A DNA stretch of 64,000 nt from Acidobacteriaceae bacterium (GTDB lineage Bacteria > Acidobacteriota > Terriglobia > Bryobacterales > Bryobacteraceae): the NCBI GenBank assembly GCA_019240475.1, contig JAFAYI010000033.1, positions 62,001-126,000 of the forward strand, given 5' to 3'. Position numbers and translations under genes: made by a program. The notes under the pieces are model-generated. The model was given only the letters and a program-made list of their open reading frames with translations. It did no database searches and was not told where the DNA came from. Shown one piece after another: positions 31,538 to 41,339 of the stretch. Each line of letters begins with the position of its first letter. The stretch's first letter is position 1.

Positions 31538-31678
31538 ATGTCTTGTCCCCTCTTTCTACTCGACATGGAGCAAACCGTGTGCCAAAGACCAACACGTTGC
31601 TTCCTGCACTTCTCTTCGGCTGAGCCGCCTCTGAGAATCACAAGCCGAAGGTACTTTTTCTGCATCGGGCTTTTCTGA

Positions 31679-32404
31679 TTAGTTCTTCCTGGGGCGGGAA
31701 GGTCTCACCTCGACACGACTAATTAAAGTCCGTGCGGGCATGCGCAGAATATTTATGGCGATCGCGGCCACGTCCTCGGGCGCAATCTTCCAATCGGACT
31801 TGGCGCCGCCGGTTTCTCCGCTGCCGAAGCCGGTATCCACGCTGCCCGGCATGATGTAGCTGACGCGGACATTGTCGTTTCTGTGGTCGAGCATCATGGC
31901 TTCCGAGAAGCCGTTCAATCCAAACTTCGAAGCGTTGTAGGCGGCGCCCCCGGCGAACGGATTCTTCCCCGCCAGGCTGCTGATATTGATCACCCAGCCG
32001 CCCCTCGAATGAAAGCGCTGCAACGCCTCGCGGCTGCAATAAAAGGCGCCGGAAAGATTGGTCGCAATCACCTGGTTCCATTCCTCGACGCTCAGTTCCG
32101 CTGTCGCGCGAAACCGCCCGAAGCCAGCGTTGTTCACCAGGATGTCGAGGCCCCCCAACTCGCCGTCGGCATAGCGAAACAGTTCGGCGACGGCCGCTAC
32201 GTCGCTTACGTCGGTAGCTTTGCCGGCTATTCTCGCGCGGCCCGCCTTGCCGCTCAATTCGTTTACGGCGCGATCCACTTGATGGGAATCCCGAGCGCAG
32301 ATCACCACGCTCACGCCTTCGCCGAGCAGCGCCCGCGCGACCTCCAGCCCGATCCCCTTCGATCCTCCCGTGACAATCGCTCGCTTGCCGGTCAAGTCGC
32401 TCAT
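31679..32404 (-). CDS. Short-chain dehydrogenase/reductase
   Basis: A classical SDR of 241 residues. The cofactor motif TGGSKGIG is at about residues 13-20, followed by NNAG (about 91-94), the catalytic Ser in INISSLAG and the YxxxK pair in YNASKFGLNG (about 152-161). The basic residue after the Gly motif region and the ARDS after the second strand favour NADP(H). The substrate is not identifiable; 3-oxoacyl-ACP or sugar/steroid reductases have this size. It is a single gene, with 141 bases to the Clp-type ATPase downstream. Confidence 0.93.
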   Translation of the reverse strand: MSDLTGKRAIVTGGSKGIGLEVARALLGEGVSVVICARDSHQVDRAVNELSGKAGRARIAGKATDVSDVAAVAELFRYADGELGGLDILVNNAGFGRFRATAELSVEEWNQVIATNLSGAFYCSREALQRFHSRGGWVINISSLAGKNPFAGGAAYNASKFGLNGFSEAMMLDHRNDNVRVSYIMPGSVDTGFGSGETGGAKSDWKIAPEDVAAIAINILRMPARTLISRVEVRPSRPRKN

Positions 32405-32679
32405 GAAAGACGTTTAAACTCCTATCCCCTAGTGACGGCTCTGCCGGTTGCGTTGCACCACCGGCGGGCGCAGTTCGACCGCGGCGCGAAAGCAAACCTC
32501 GTTGTCAAGTTTTAAGGTACAGAGTACAACAAATGGCTCAAAAATGTTCCGGTGACTTTTGCGCCTCGGCCCGTAATTCAAGGCTTTTCCACAAGCATGT
32601 TTTAACCGCGCTGATTGCCAGGTCCGGCAAGCCGAACCGCGTGGCTGCTGCTATGATTCTCAGGAATCTTCCATCGGCT

Positions 32680-34548
32680 ATGCGCAATCTTTTGATCGCT
32701 TCGTCACTCGTTTGTGCGATGTTCCTGTTCGCGGATCCCGCGACCAAGGCGCCCGTATTCAGTTTCAAGGAGGTCATGATTCCGATGCGGGATGGCGTGC
32801 GCCTGCAGACCGTCATTATCCGCCCCGTCGCAAAGACCGAACCTCTCCCCATTCTGCTGCAGCGCACCCCGTATGGCGTCCCGGACAAAGCGCCCGATCC
32901 CGCGCCCCCCGGCTGGAAAGAACTTCTCCCCGACGGCTACATCTTCGTTATTCAAAACCTGCGCGGGCGCTTTAAATCCGAAGGCGTCTTCCAACTGTCT
33001 TCGCGGGTCGACTTGAGCGATCCCAAAGCGACTAACGAAACCACCGACGCCTACGACACCATCGATTGGCTGGTCAAGAACGTCTCTGCCAACAACGGGC
33101 GCGTCGGTATAACCGGTGTTTCGTATCTGGGGCTCACGGCCGGCATGACGCTTTTGAAACCGCACCCGGCTCTAAAGGCTGTCTCCGAGCAGGCTGCTCC
33201 GGTCGACCAGTGGATGAACGACGATATGCATCGTTATGGAGCCTTACGCTTAAGTTACGCCCTGGAATATTCGGTCATGGAGCAGGCCGACAAGAACAAG
33301 AACACTCATTTTGACTTCGATACTTACGACACCTACGATTGGTACCGGAAGCTCGGGCCGATCTCGAACGTGAATGGAAAGTACCTGCACGGCGCCGTGC
33401 CCTTCTGGAACGACATCGTGGAGCATCCTAATTACGACGAATTCTGGCGGCGAGAAGCGTGGATCGACCAGCTTCACGGAAGCCCGGTGCCGACCCTGAA
33501 TGTCGCCGGGTTCTGGGACCAGGAAGACCCGTGGGGGCCTTGGAAGATCTTTCGCAACTCGGAGGAAAACGATCCCGAGGCGCACAACTTCATGGTGGCG
33601 GGGCCCTGGTTTCACGGTGAATGGCACGCCGCGGCGGGCGAATCCATCGGCCAGATTCCCTTCGGCGGCCATGCCACCTCGCGCGAATTCCGCGAGCGGA
33701 TCGAGGCGCCGTTTTTCCGATTCTATCTGCACCGGAAAGGCGCGAAATTTGACTGGAAGGCGAGCACCTTCCAATCGGGATCGAACACCTGGCACACCTA
33801 TAGCGCGTGGCCGCCGCCGGATTCGAAGTCCCGAAATCTATATCTCCATACGGATGGCACTTTGTCCTTCGCCGAGCCGGGCGACGATAGCTCAACCGGG
33901 TTTGTTCAATACGTTTCCGATCCCGCCAATCCCGTCCCGTACCGCCCGCGTCCCATTTCGCCCACCTATCCGGGCGGGGACTGGCGAACCTGGGAGGTTG
34001 CGGATCAGCGCTTTGTAGATCATCGTCCGGATGTGCTTACGTTCGAAAGCGCGCCGCTCGATCGCGACCTCACGATCACCGGTCCGGTCGCCGCGGAACT
34101 GTTCGCTTCTACTTCGGGAACCGACAGCGACTTTATCGTCAAGCTGATTGACGTCTTTCCCGAGAACGCCGTGAAGAATGCCTGGAAGGCGGACGATGGC
34201 CCGGGGCCGGGCGAGTATGCCAAGTCGCTCGACGGCTACGAACTGCCGATTGCGATGGAAGTGCGGCGCGGCCGGTTCAACAAGAGCTACGAGCGTCCGG
34301 AGCCGCTGGTGGCAAACGAACCTACGGATTTCCGCATTCCGCTGCGCGATCGCGACCACGTCTTCTTGAAAGGGCATCGAATCATGGTGCAGGTGCAGTC
34401 TACCTGGTTTCCGGTGATCGATCGGAACCCGCAGCGCTTTGTGGCAAGCATCTACACCGCGAAGCCGGAAGACTTCATCGCGGCCACGCAGCGAATCTAC
34501 TGCTCGCCGAAGCTGCCGTCCCATATCGAACTGCCGGTGGCGCCCTGA
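32680..34548 (+). CDS. Secreted CocE/NonD-family hydrolase (X-Pro dipeptidyl-peptidase-like)
   Basis: The start at 32680 gives a signal peptide (MRNLLIASSLVCAMFLFA) and a product of about 622 residues; a longer frame open from 32533 lacks a signal at its start. The alpha/beta-hydrolase domain has PMRDGVRLQTVIIRP, the nucleophile elbow GVSYLGLTAGMT with its Ser, the Asp region NVAGFWDQEDPWGPWKIF and the His in GPWFHGEWH. A C-terminal jelly-roll domain (X-PRO_DD C-terminal) follows, with FESAPLDRDLTITGPVAAEL. Family members cleave acyl esters such as cocaine, glutaryl-7-ACA or alpha-amino-acid esters, or X-Pro dipeptides. The substrate is unknown. It probably acts in the periplasm. It is followed after two bases by a decayed gene. 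Confidence 0.9.
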   Translation: MRNLLIASSLVCAMFLFADPATKAPVFSFKEVMIPMRDGVRLQTVIIRPVAKTEPLPILLQRTPYGVPDKAPDPAPPGWKELLPDGYIFVIQNLRGRFKSEGVFQLSSRVDLSDPKATNETTDAYDTIDWLVKNVSANNGRVGITGVSYLGLTAGMTLLKPHPALKAVSEQAAPVDQWMNDDMHRYGALRLSYALEYSVMEQADKNKNTHFDFDTYDTYDWYRKLGPISNVNGKYLHGAVPFWNDIVEHPNYDEFWRREAWIDQLHGSPVPTLNVAGFWDQEDPWGPWKIFRNSEENDPEAHNFMVAGPWFHGEWHAAAGESIGQIPFGGHATSREFRERIEAPFFRFYLHRKGAKFDWKASTFQSGSNTWHTYSAWPPPDSKSRNLYLHTDGTLSFAEPGDDSSTGFVQYVSDPANPVPYRPRPISPTYPGGDWRTWEVADQRFVDHRPDVLTFESAPLDRDLTITGPVAAELFASTSGTDSDFIVKLIDVFPENAVKNAWKADDGPGPGEYAKSLDGYELPIAMEVRRGRFNKSYERPEPLVANEPTDFRIPLRDRDHVFLKGHRIMVQVQSTWFPVIDRNPQRFVASIYTAKPEDFIAATQRIYCSPKLPSHIELPVAP

Positions 34549-34550
34549 AT

Positions 34551-34864
34551 ATGTGCCTGGACATTCCCCTTCGATTCCTCTTGCTGCTTGGCGCCTGCGG
34601 TTGCGCATTCGCACAGGTTACATTGCGCGTCAACTGTCGACCGTTGTCGAGGCGCTGGCTATCGACGGCTACGAAGTGGTATTTGCTCTCGCGGATTTCG
34701 ATCCGACGATTGCGGACTCAGATATCATCGTGGCCGACAAGCGAGAGGGACAAAGTCTCGACGCAAAGGAAGGTCCGTTGCACATCGTCGTCCCTCAAGA
34801 CAAACGGCCCGCCCGATCGCTACGAATGTTGCAGGAGATCGATGTCGTTCAATTGAAGAAGTGA
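34551..34864 (+). pseudogene. Decayed molybdopterin-binding-domain secreted protein
   Basis: Frame one, from the ATG at 34551, gives a clean signal peptide MCLDIPLRFLLLLGACGCAF and then QVTLRV. Just after that the homology moves to another frame, which reads VVEALAIDGYEVVFALADFD, then IIVADKREGQSLDAKEGPLH and VPQDKRPARSLRMLQEIDVV to a stop at 34864. The second part matches the C-terminal half of small secreted proteins with a sulfite-oxidase-type molybdopterin domain (typical order: signal, about 70 residues, LATYVL..DGYEVVFAL, VADKRDG, GPfRLV..DKRPARSVRM). About 60-70 residues between the two parts are missing. So an internal deletion with a frame change has broken the gene. The domain identity is recalled from the family; the two-frame structure is seen directly. 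Confidence 0.78.
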
Positions 34865-34870
34865 GCGTCC

Positions 34871-35761
34871 TCAGGCGCTGGCGCCCGCGGCCTTCGTTAC
34901 GCTGTTCTCAATTTCCCGCCACTCCGGCTCGTCGAGTTTCAGCGCGGCGGCGGCGACGTTCTCTTCCAGGTGCTGCACGGACGACGTTCCCGGGATCGGC
35001 AGCATCACCGGCGAACGATGCAAGAGCCAGGCGAGCGACAACTGCGCAACCGAGGCCTGATGGCGTTTGGCGGCATCCGCCAGCGGCCCCTCCGGTTTTG
35101 CCAATTTGCCCGATGCTACTGGGAACCAAGGAATGAACGCGATGCTCTCGCGCTCGCAGTACTCGAGCACGGATTCGTGGGCGCGGTCGCTGATGTTATA
35201 GCGATTCTGCACGCTCACGATCTCCGCTGACTTGCGGGCCCGCTCGATCTCTTCCACCGAAACTTCGGATAACCCGATGTGCCGGATCTTGCCCGCCTTT
35301 TGCAGCTTCGTCAGCACGCCAAGCGATTCTTCGACGGGGACTTTGGGATCGATGCGGTGCAATTGATAGAGATCGATTCGTTCCCGGCGCAGCCGGCGCA
35401 GGCTCATCTCCAGTTGCTGGTGTAAGTACTCGGGCCGCCCGACAGGCAGCCACTGGTCCGGTCCCTGGCGCGTCAGTCCACCCTTGGTGGCAACGATCAC
35501 GCCGGCCGCATACGGGTAGAGCGCTTCGCCAATCAGCCGTTCGCTGACCTCCGGCCCATAGGAATCGGCTGTATCAATGAAATTGATTCCAAGCTCGATT
35601 GCGCGCCGCAGCACTTTGCGAGCCTCTTCGGGATCCTTCGGCTCGCCCCAGATGCCTTGTCCGGTCAATCTCATAGCGCCGAACCCAAGCCGGTTGACGG
35701 TCAAGTCGCCGCCCAGCTTAAATGTGCCGCTTGCTTTCGCGTCCGCTTTCAATGTGCTCAT
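34871..35761 (-). CDS. Aldo/keto reductase
   Basis: The 296-residue TIM-barrel oxidoreductase shows the AKR catalytic tetrad region: the Asp and Tyr in NFIDTADSYG (about residues 55-64), the Lys in VIVATKGG (about 84-91), and the His in YQLHRIDP (about 135-142). The NADPH-binding patterns in the second half (IGLSEVSVEEIERA, then MLPIPGTSSVQHLEENVAA) are also present. The overall likeness is to the YajO/PdxI-like family rather than to eukaryotic aldose reductase. The substrate is unknown. It is convergent with the decayed gene at 34551-34864. Confidence 0.93.
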   Translation of the reverse strand: MSTLKADAKASGTFKLGGDLTVNRLGFGAMRLTGQGIWGEPKDPEEARKVLRRAIELGINFIDTADSYGPEVSERLIGEALYPYAAGVIVATKGGLTRQGPDQWLPVGRPEYLHQQLEMSLRRLRRERIDLYQLHRIDPKVPVEESLGVLTKLQKAGKIRHIGLSEVSVEEIERARKSAEIVSVQNRYNISDRAHESVLEYCERESIAFIPWFPVASGKLAKPEGPLADAAKRHQASVAQLSLAWLLHRSPVMLPIPGTSSVQHLEENVAAAALKLDEPEWREIENSVTKAAGASA

Positions 35762-35862
35762 ACAGTTGGTGATTCAAGCGTCGCGGACAAAGTTGCCAGA
35801 CTTCATCTGATGAAATAAGTGGTGGTGTAAACTCCTCGATCGACCGATCACCTACTTAGAGC

Positions 35863-36291
35863 ATGGCGAACACAGCCCTCGATGCGCTTGCGGGCGAAGA
35901 GATTCTCGAATCCAATTCGCTCGGCACGGTGATGAAGCATTGCGTCCTATTGCGAGCGGCCGATACTCAATCGGAAGCCGTTATTTCGCTCGACGTTATC
36001 TCGTCTGTCAAGACGATCAAGATTACGTTTCCTGGATTACTAGTTATCGCGGGCAGCGCCTTCTTAATTGCCGCGGCGGCCGCTGCTTCTAAGGAAGGCG
36101 GCGGAGCAGCGGGACCCACCGCTCTCTTGGGATCGTTGTTCCTCCTTGCCTATTGGCTGGCCAGGAAGGCATCGGTCGCGCTGGTGGTTGGGGCAGATGT
36201 GACCGAAACCGCGCAAAGCAGCGTCTCGGAGGCATCCGCATTCGCCAAAGCGGTGCGATCCGCGATAGAGAAGAAGCGGACGGGAATTTAG
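35863..36291 (+). CDS. Membrane protein of unknown function, two helices
   Basis: The 142-residue protein has an N-terminal cytoplasmic region of about 50 residues (IXSLDVISSVKTIKITF pattern around residues 42-58), two hydrophobic helices (about 57-76 and 86-103) separated by a Gly/Ala/Ser-rich turn, and a charged C-terminal region of about 40 residues (SVSEASAFAKAVRSAIEKKR). This topology resembles small bacterial PH-like membrane proteins (DUF6232 type), in which the outer regions fold together, but the resemblance is weak. The function is unknown. It is followed by cysH after 56 bases on the same strand. Confidence 0.7.
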   Translation: MANTALDALAGEEILESNSLGTVMKHCVLLRAADTQSEAVISLDVISSVKTIKITFPGLLVIAGSAFLIAAAAAASKEGGGAAGPTALLGSLFLLAYWLARKASVALVVGADVTETAQSSVSEASAFAKAVRSAIEKKRTGI

Positions 36292-36347
36292 AGAACAATT
36301 ACCTATTGTCTATCGATTTTGGGGCCTATTCGTGATACTCTGCTGTT

Positions 36348-37013
36348 GTGAATCGGCTCATCTCGGAAGCGCAAAATGCCATCGTTTTAGGTCTTAGACA
36401 GGACCCGAACGCTTGCATCACCTGTAGCTTCCAAGTCGAGGGCATGGTTACGTTACTCCTAATACGTGACTATTACCCGGCGATTCCTGTATTATTTCTC
36501 GATACGGGGTATCACTTCCCGCAAATCTACGGATACCGCGACGAGATGACGGCTCGATACCACTTGAACGTCAGGAATCTGCTTCCGGCCCAGACCGTGG
36601 CGCAGCAAGAGTCGCAGTTTGGCATTCTGCACCAGACGCAGCCGGACCAATGCTGTCAGTTGCGCAAGGTGCAGCCTCTGTTTACGGCCCTCGAAGATTA
36701 CGGAGTTTGGTTTACCGGGCTCCGTCGCGATCAATCGGCGACGCGGGCGAATCTCCAGGTAGCGGACCGTTTTCAACTCCCTTCCGGCAAGCAGTTGTTG
36801 AAGGTCAGCCCGCTTGCGAGCTGGTCTTCGAAAGACGTTTGGACCTTCGCGCGGGAACACGATCTGCCGCTGCTTCCTCTTTATGAGGAAGGGTACACGA
36901 GCATCGGGTGCCAGCCTTGCACCGAGCGGCCGATAGATCCCGCCGATCCGCGGTCGGGGCGCTGGTCGGGCCGCAAGGTCGAATGCGGAATCCACATCGC
37001 GGCGGCTAACTAA
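36348..37013 (+). CDS. cysH: Assimilatory adenylyl-sulfate (APS) reductase, CysH family
   Basis: The 221-residue enzyme reduces activated sulfate to sulfite. The PAPS/APS-reductase fold is shown by FLDTGYHFPQIYGYRDEM and VWFTGLRRDQSATRANL, and the catalytic Cys is in the terminal ECGIH (about residues 211-215). Cysteine pairs CC (near 103-104) and CQPC (about 186-189) provide a [4Fe-4S] cluster. That cluster marks the APS-reducing type used by most bacteria outside the enterics, which does not need PAPS. The start is GTG at 36348. A tight operon with the TauE/SafE permease follows, with one base between the genes. GATACT about 18 bases upstream may be a -10 element. Confidence 0.95.
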   Translation: MNRLISEAQNAIVLGLRQDPNACITCSFQVEGMVTLLLIRDYYPAIPVLFLDTGYHFPQIYGYRDEMTARYHLNVRNLLPAQTVAQQESQFGILHQTQPDQCCQLRKVQPLFTALEDYGVWFTGLRRDQSATRANLQVADRFQLPSGKQLLKVSPLASWSSKDVWTFAREHDLPLLPLYEEGYTSIGCQPCTERPIDPADPRSGRWSGRKVECGIHIAAAN

Positions 37014-37014
37014 C

Positions 37015-37827
37015 GTGGAATTCGTTCTCGGCTTCATCATCGCTCTGGCTATCTCTTTAACGGGCGTGGGCGCCGGCAGCATGACGGTTCCGCTGCTCAT
37101 CGTGTTTCTCGGCGTGCCGCCGGCAATCGCGGTTGGAACCGCTTTGACTTTCGGGGCCATTGTAAAGATCGTCTCCATTCCTTTGTATGCGGTTCGACGC
37201 CAAGTCAATCTCCGCATTCTGCTCCTGCTGCTGGCGGGCGGCGTTCCCGGCGTCATTCTAGGGTCCACCTTGCTCGAAACGGCCAAGAACTCGGCCTACA
37301 ATGGCGTCCTTTATCTAGCGCTGGGAACCTTGATCGTCGGTTCGGCGCTGTTCCATCTCTATCGCGTGTTCCGGCCGCAAGTGCGCCAGACGCCGGTAGA
37401 CCGCTCGCGCGCGCTGCCCTGGTTCGCTCTTCCGATCGGCGCGGAAGTTGGTTTCTCGTCGGCTGGCGCGGGCGCGCTCGGCTCACTTCTGCTGCTCGGC
37501 TTGACGAAGCTGAGCGCGGCCGAAGTAGTCGGGACCGATCTTTGCTTCGGTTTGGGCGTGTCGCTGATCGGCAGCGCGATTCAGATCGTCGCCGGCAATT
37601 ACGACCCCGGACTGCTGTGGAAGCTAGTAGCGGGGGGAGTGCTCGGAGCGCTCACGGGCTCGATGCTAGCGGGCCGCATTGCTCAACGGCCGCTGCGCCT
37701 CGCGCTGCTGGTCGCGCTGGTTGTTCTCGGCTGCCAGCTTGCCGCACATGGGGCGACCGCTCAGCTACAGGCGCTGCCCGCCGCGCTCACTTCTTCGGGC
37801 GTGACTCGGGCGGCACGAGGCCATTAG
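37015..37827 (+). CDS. TauE/SafE-family sulfite/organosulfonate permease
   Basis: This 270-residue inner-membrane protein has about eight helices. It shows the TauE/SafE half-repeat patterns LTGVGAGSMTVPLLIVFLGV (about residues 14-33) and GFSSAGAGALGSLLLLGLTK (about 143-162). The family moves sulfite, sulfoacetate, sulfate or thiosulfate. The GTG start lies one base past the cysH stop, so the two genes are co-transcribed and probably coupled. Beside an APS reductase the most likely job is to export excess sulfite or to import a sulfur source; the sequence does not decide between these. It is convergent with glgB. Confidence 0.9.
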   Translation: MEFVLGFIIALAISLTGVGAGSMTVPLLIVFLGVPPAIAVGTALTFGAIVKIVSIPLYAVRRQVNLRILLLLLAGGVPGVILGSTLLETAKNSAYNGVLYLALGTLIVGSALFHLYRVFRPQVRQTPVDRSRALPWFALPIGAEVGFSSAGAGALGSLLLLGLTKLSAAEVVGTDLCFGLGVSLIGSAIQIVAGNYDPGLLWKLVAGGVLGALTGSMLAGRIAQRPLRLALLVALVVLGCQLAAHGATAQLQALPAALTSSGVTRAARGH

Positions 37828-37835
37828 CGCGGGGA

Positions 37836-39734
<1,899 letters not shown>

Positions 39735-39746
39735 GTTGATGCGCTC

Positions 39747-41339
39747 CTAGTTCACCAGGCTGAGAATGCCGCGCAAAGGGATACGCACCCAATCCGGACG
39801 GTTGTTCAGCTCATAGGCGACTTCATAGAGGGCCTTCTGGAGGAGGAAGGCGTCGAACAAAGTCTTCCGTTGGGCGCCGTCGGGCGGCATGAAGGAATGA
39901 GTTCCGGCGGTATCGAAGTAGCCGCGCAGGTAGGCCGCATTCACCCAGGCGGTCCAGTAAGCGGCCCAGGATTCGACGGCGCTCCGGGTTGCTGCCTCGG
40001 CAGAAACTCCGGGCACCTGGCCGAAGAGAGCGGCGAAAGCGGCGTATTGGAAGGAACGAACCATTCCCGCGACATCGCGCATGGCGAGCATTTTGGCGCG
40101 GCGCGCGGCGAGCGGCCGGGCGGGCTCGCCTTCGAAATCGATAATCATGAAGTCGCTGCCGGTCCAGAGGACCTGGCCGAGGTGATAGTCGCCGTGACAG
40201 CGGATGCGGACGGCATCTATGGAGTGATCTTTCAATCCCGAGAAGCGCTCCAGCACGCGACTCTCAACGTCGAGGAGCGAGGCTGTGTCCGGTCCTTCTG
40301 TGCGACGAAGCAGATCGAACGTGATGCCGGCCTGCTCCAACATCTCCCAATAGAGCTTTTCGGCTTCGTCGCGGGTAAAGCGCTCCGGGGCGAAATCCGG
40401 AGGGGAGTCCGGAACGGCGAGCGCGGCGTGCATCTCGGCGGTGCGCTTTCCTAACAGGCGAGCGGAATCAGCATACTCGCCCAACAATTCAGCGGCTTCG
40501 GCAGGGATGTCCTCGTTCATCAAATCGAGCGGATGGAGGAAGACGGCGGGCTGCTCTTGGCGAGGGAGCGCACGTTCGAAGAATCCCCCGAGCGACTCAA
40601 GCGTGTATTGCCAGGCGTCGCCCCGATTGGGCACAAACTGCTGGAGGATTCCGGCGGCGTACTCGGCGACAGCATCTCCGCCTTTGGCGCGATACTCCAA
40701 TGTTCCGAGCACGGCGGGCGTGTTCTTGAATCCAAGCTCTGTTAGAAACGCGCCGATCTCGATGTCGGGGTTGACGCCGGGCTCTACTTTACGGAAGAGT
40801 TTCAAGATGTAGCGGCCGCGATAGATGACCGAGGTGTTGCTCTGCTCGGCGCGCGAGACAAAGCTCTCGATGGGATATTCGGAGTGGCCGCCGAGCGCAC
40901 TCGTAGGCAATGCGATGAAGTCTCCGACGCGCCCTTCGAACTTCTCTTCGCGATGAATGCCGGCAAGCAGCGCGTCGCGGAAGGCGGTATTGAAGAGCGC
41001 GCTGTGAAGAATTCCTTCGGCGCCGCCCGGCGCTGCGATCCTCGCCAGAGGGTCTTCGGGATCTTGATGGCGCGAGACCGACACGGGCAGAAGGTAGTTG
41101 TCGCAAGCTCCGTCCCTATATTCGATGCGCAGGAAGAGAATGCAAGAATCCGCCGGCATGGGGACTACGTCGTCGATAGCGATGCATTGAATCGCGCGCG
41201 CCTTGCTTCGAAACCAGCGCCGCGCGGCAACGAAGGCGGGCAGCAATGGCTCAAGCTGTGAAATCGCACGCGGATCGAAGGGGGCGTCCCATGAATCGAC
41301 CGTGATGAGAGGCAGGTCCGCAGCGGCTTGCGTTGTCAT
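39747..41339 (-). CDS. mak: Maltokinase (Pep2/Mak type)
   Basis: The ATG at 41339 overlaps the glgE stop in an ATGA arrangement and gives about 530 residues; an upstream extension of the frame would lie inside glgE. The enzyme phosphorylates maltose at C1 with ATP to give maltose-1-phosphate, the GlgE substrate. It has the aminoglycoside-phosphotransferase-like fold: N-lobe with RAIQCIAIDDVVPM, catalytic loop RCHGDYHLGQVLWTGSDFMI and metal-binding DFEGEPARPLAARRAKM. These are the features of mycobacterial Mak and of the maltokinase half of TreS-Mak fusions. Here it is a separate protein without TreS. Context in the glgM-glgE-glgB operon makes the assignment firm. Confidence 0.93.
   Translation of the reverse strand: MTTQAAADLPLITVDSWDAPFDPRAISQLEPLLPAFVAARRWFRSKARAIQCIAIDDVVPMPADSCILFLRIEYRDGACDNYLLPVSVSRHQDPEDPLARIAAPGGAEGILHSALFNTAFRDALLAGIHREEKFEGRVGDFIALPTSALGGHSEYPIESFVSRAEQSNTSVIYRGRYILKLFRKVEPGVNPDIEIGAFLTELGFKNTPAVLGTLEYRAKGGDAVAEYAAGILQQFVPNRGDAWQYTLESLGGFFERALPRQEQPAVFLHPLDLMNEDIPAEAAELLGEYADSARLLGKRTAEMHAALAVPDSPPDFAPERFTRDEAEKLYWEMLEQAGITFDLLRRTEGPDTASLLDVESRVLERFSGLKDHSIDAVRIRCHGDYHLGQVLWTGSDFMIIDFEGEPARPLAARRAKMLAMRDVAGMVRSFQYAAFAALFGQVPGVSAEAATRSAVESWAAYWTAWVNAAYLRGYFDTAGTHSFMPPDGAQRKTLFDAFLLQKALYEVAYELNNRPDWVRIPLRGILSLVN

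Noticed and set aside
32405..32679. Coding extension of the CocE gene up to 32533
   Set aside because: The signal peptide at 32680 is the better start, and the extension (MAQKCSGDFCASARNSRLFH) shows no family likeness; I see no gene in this stretch.
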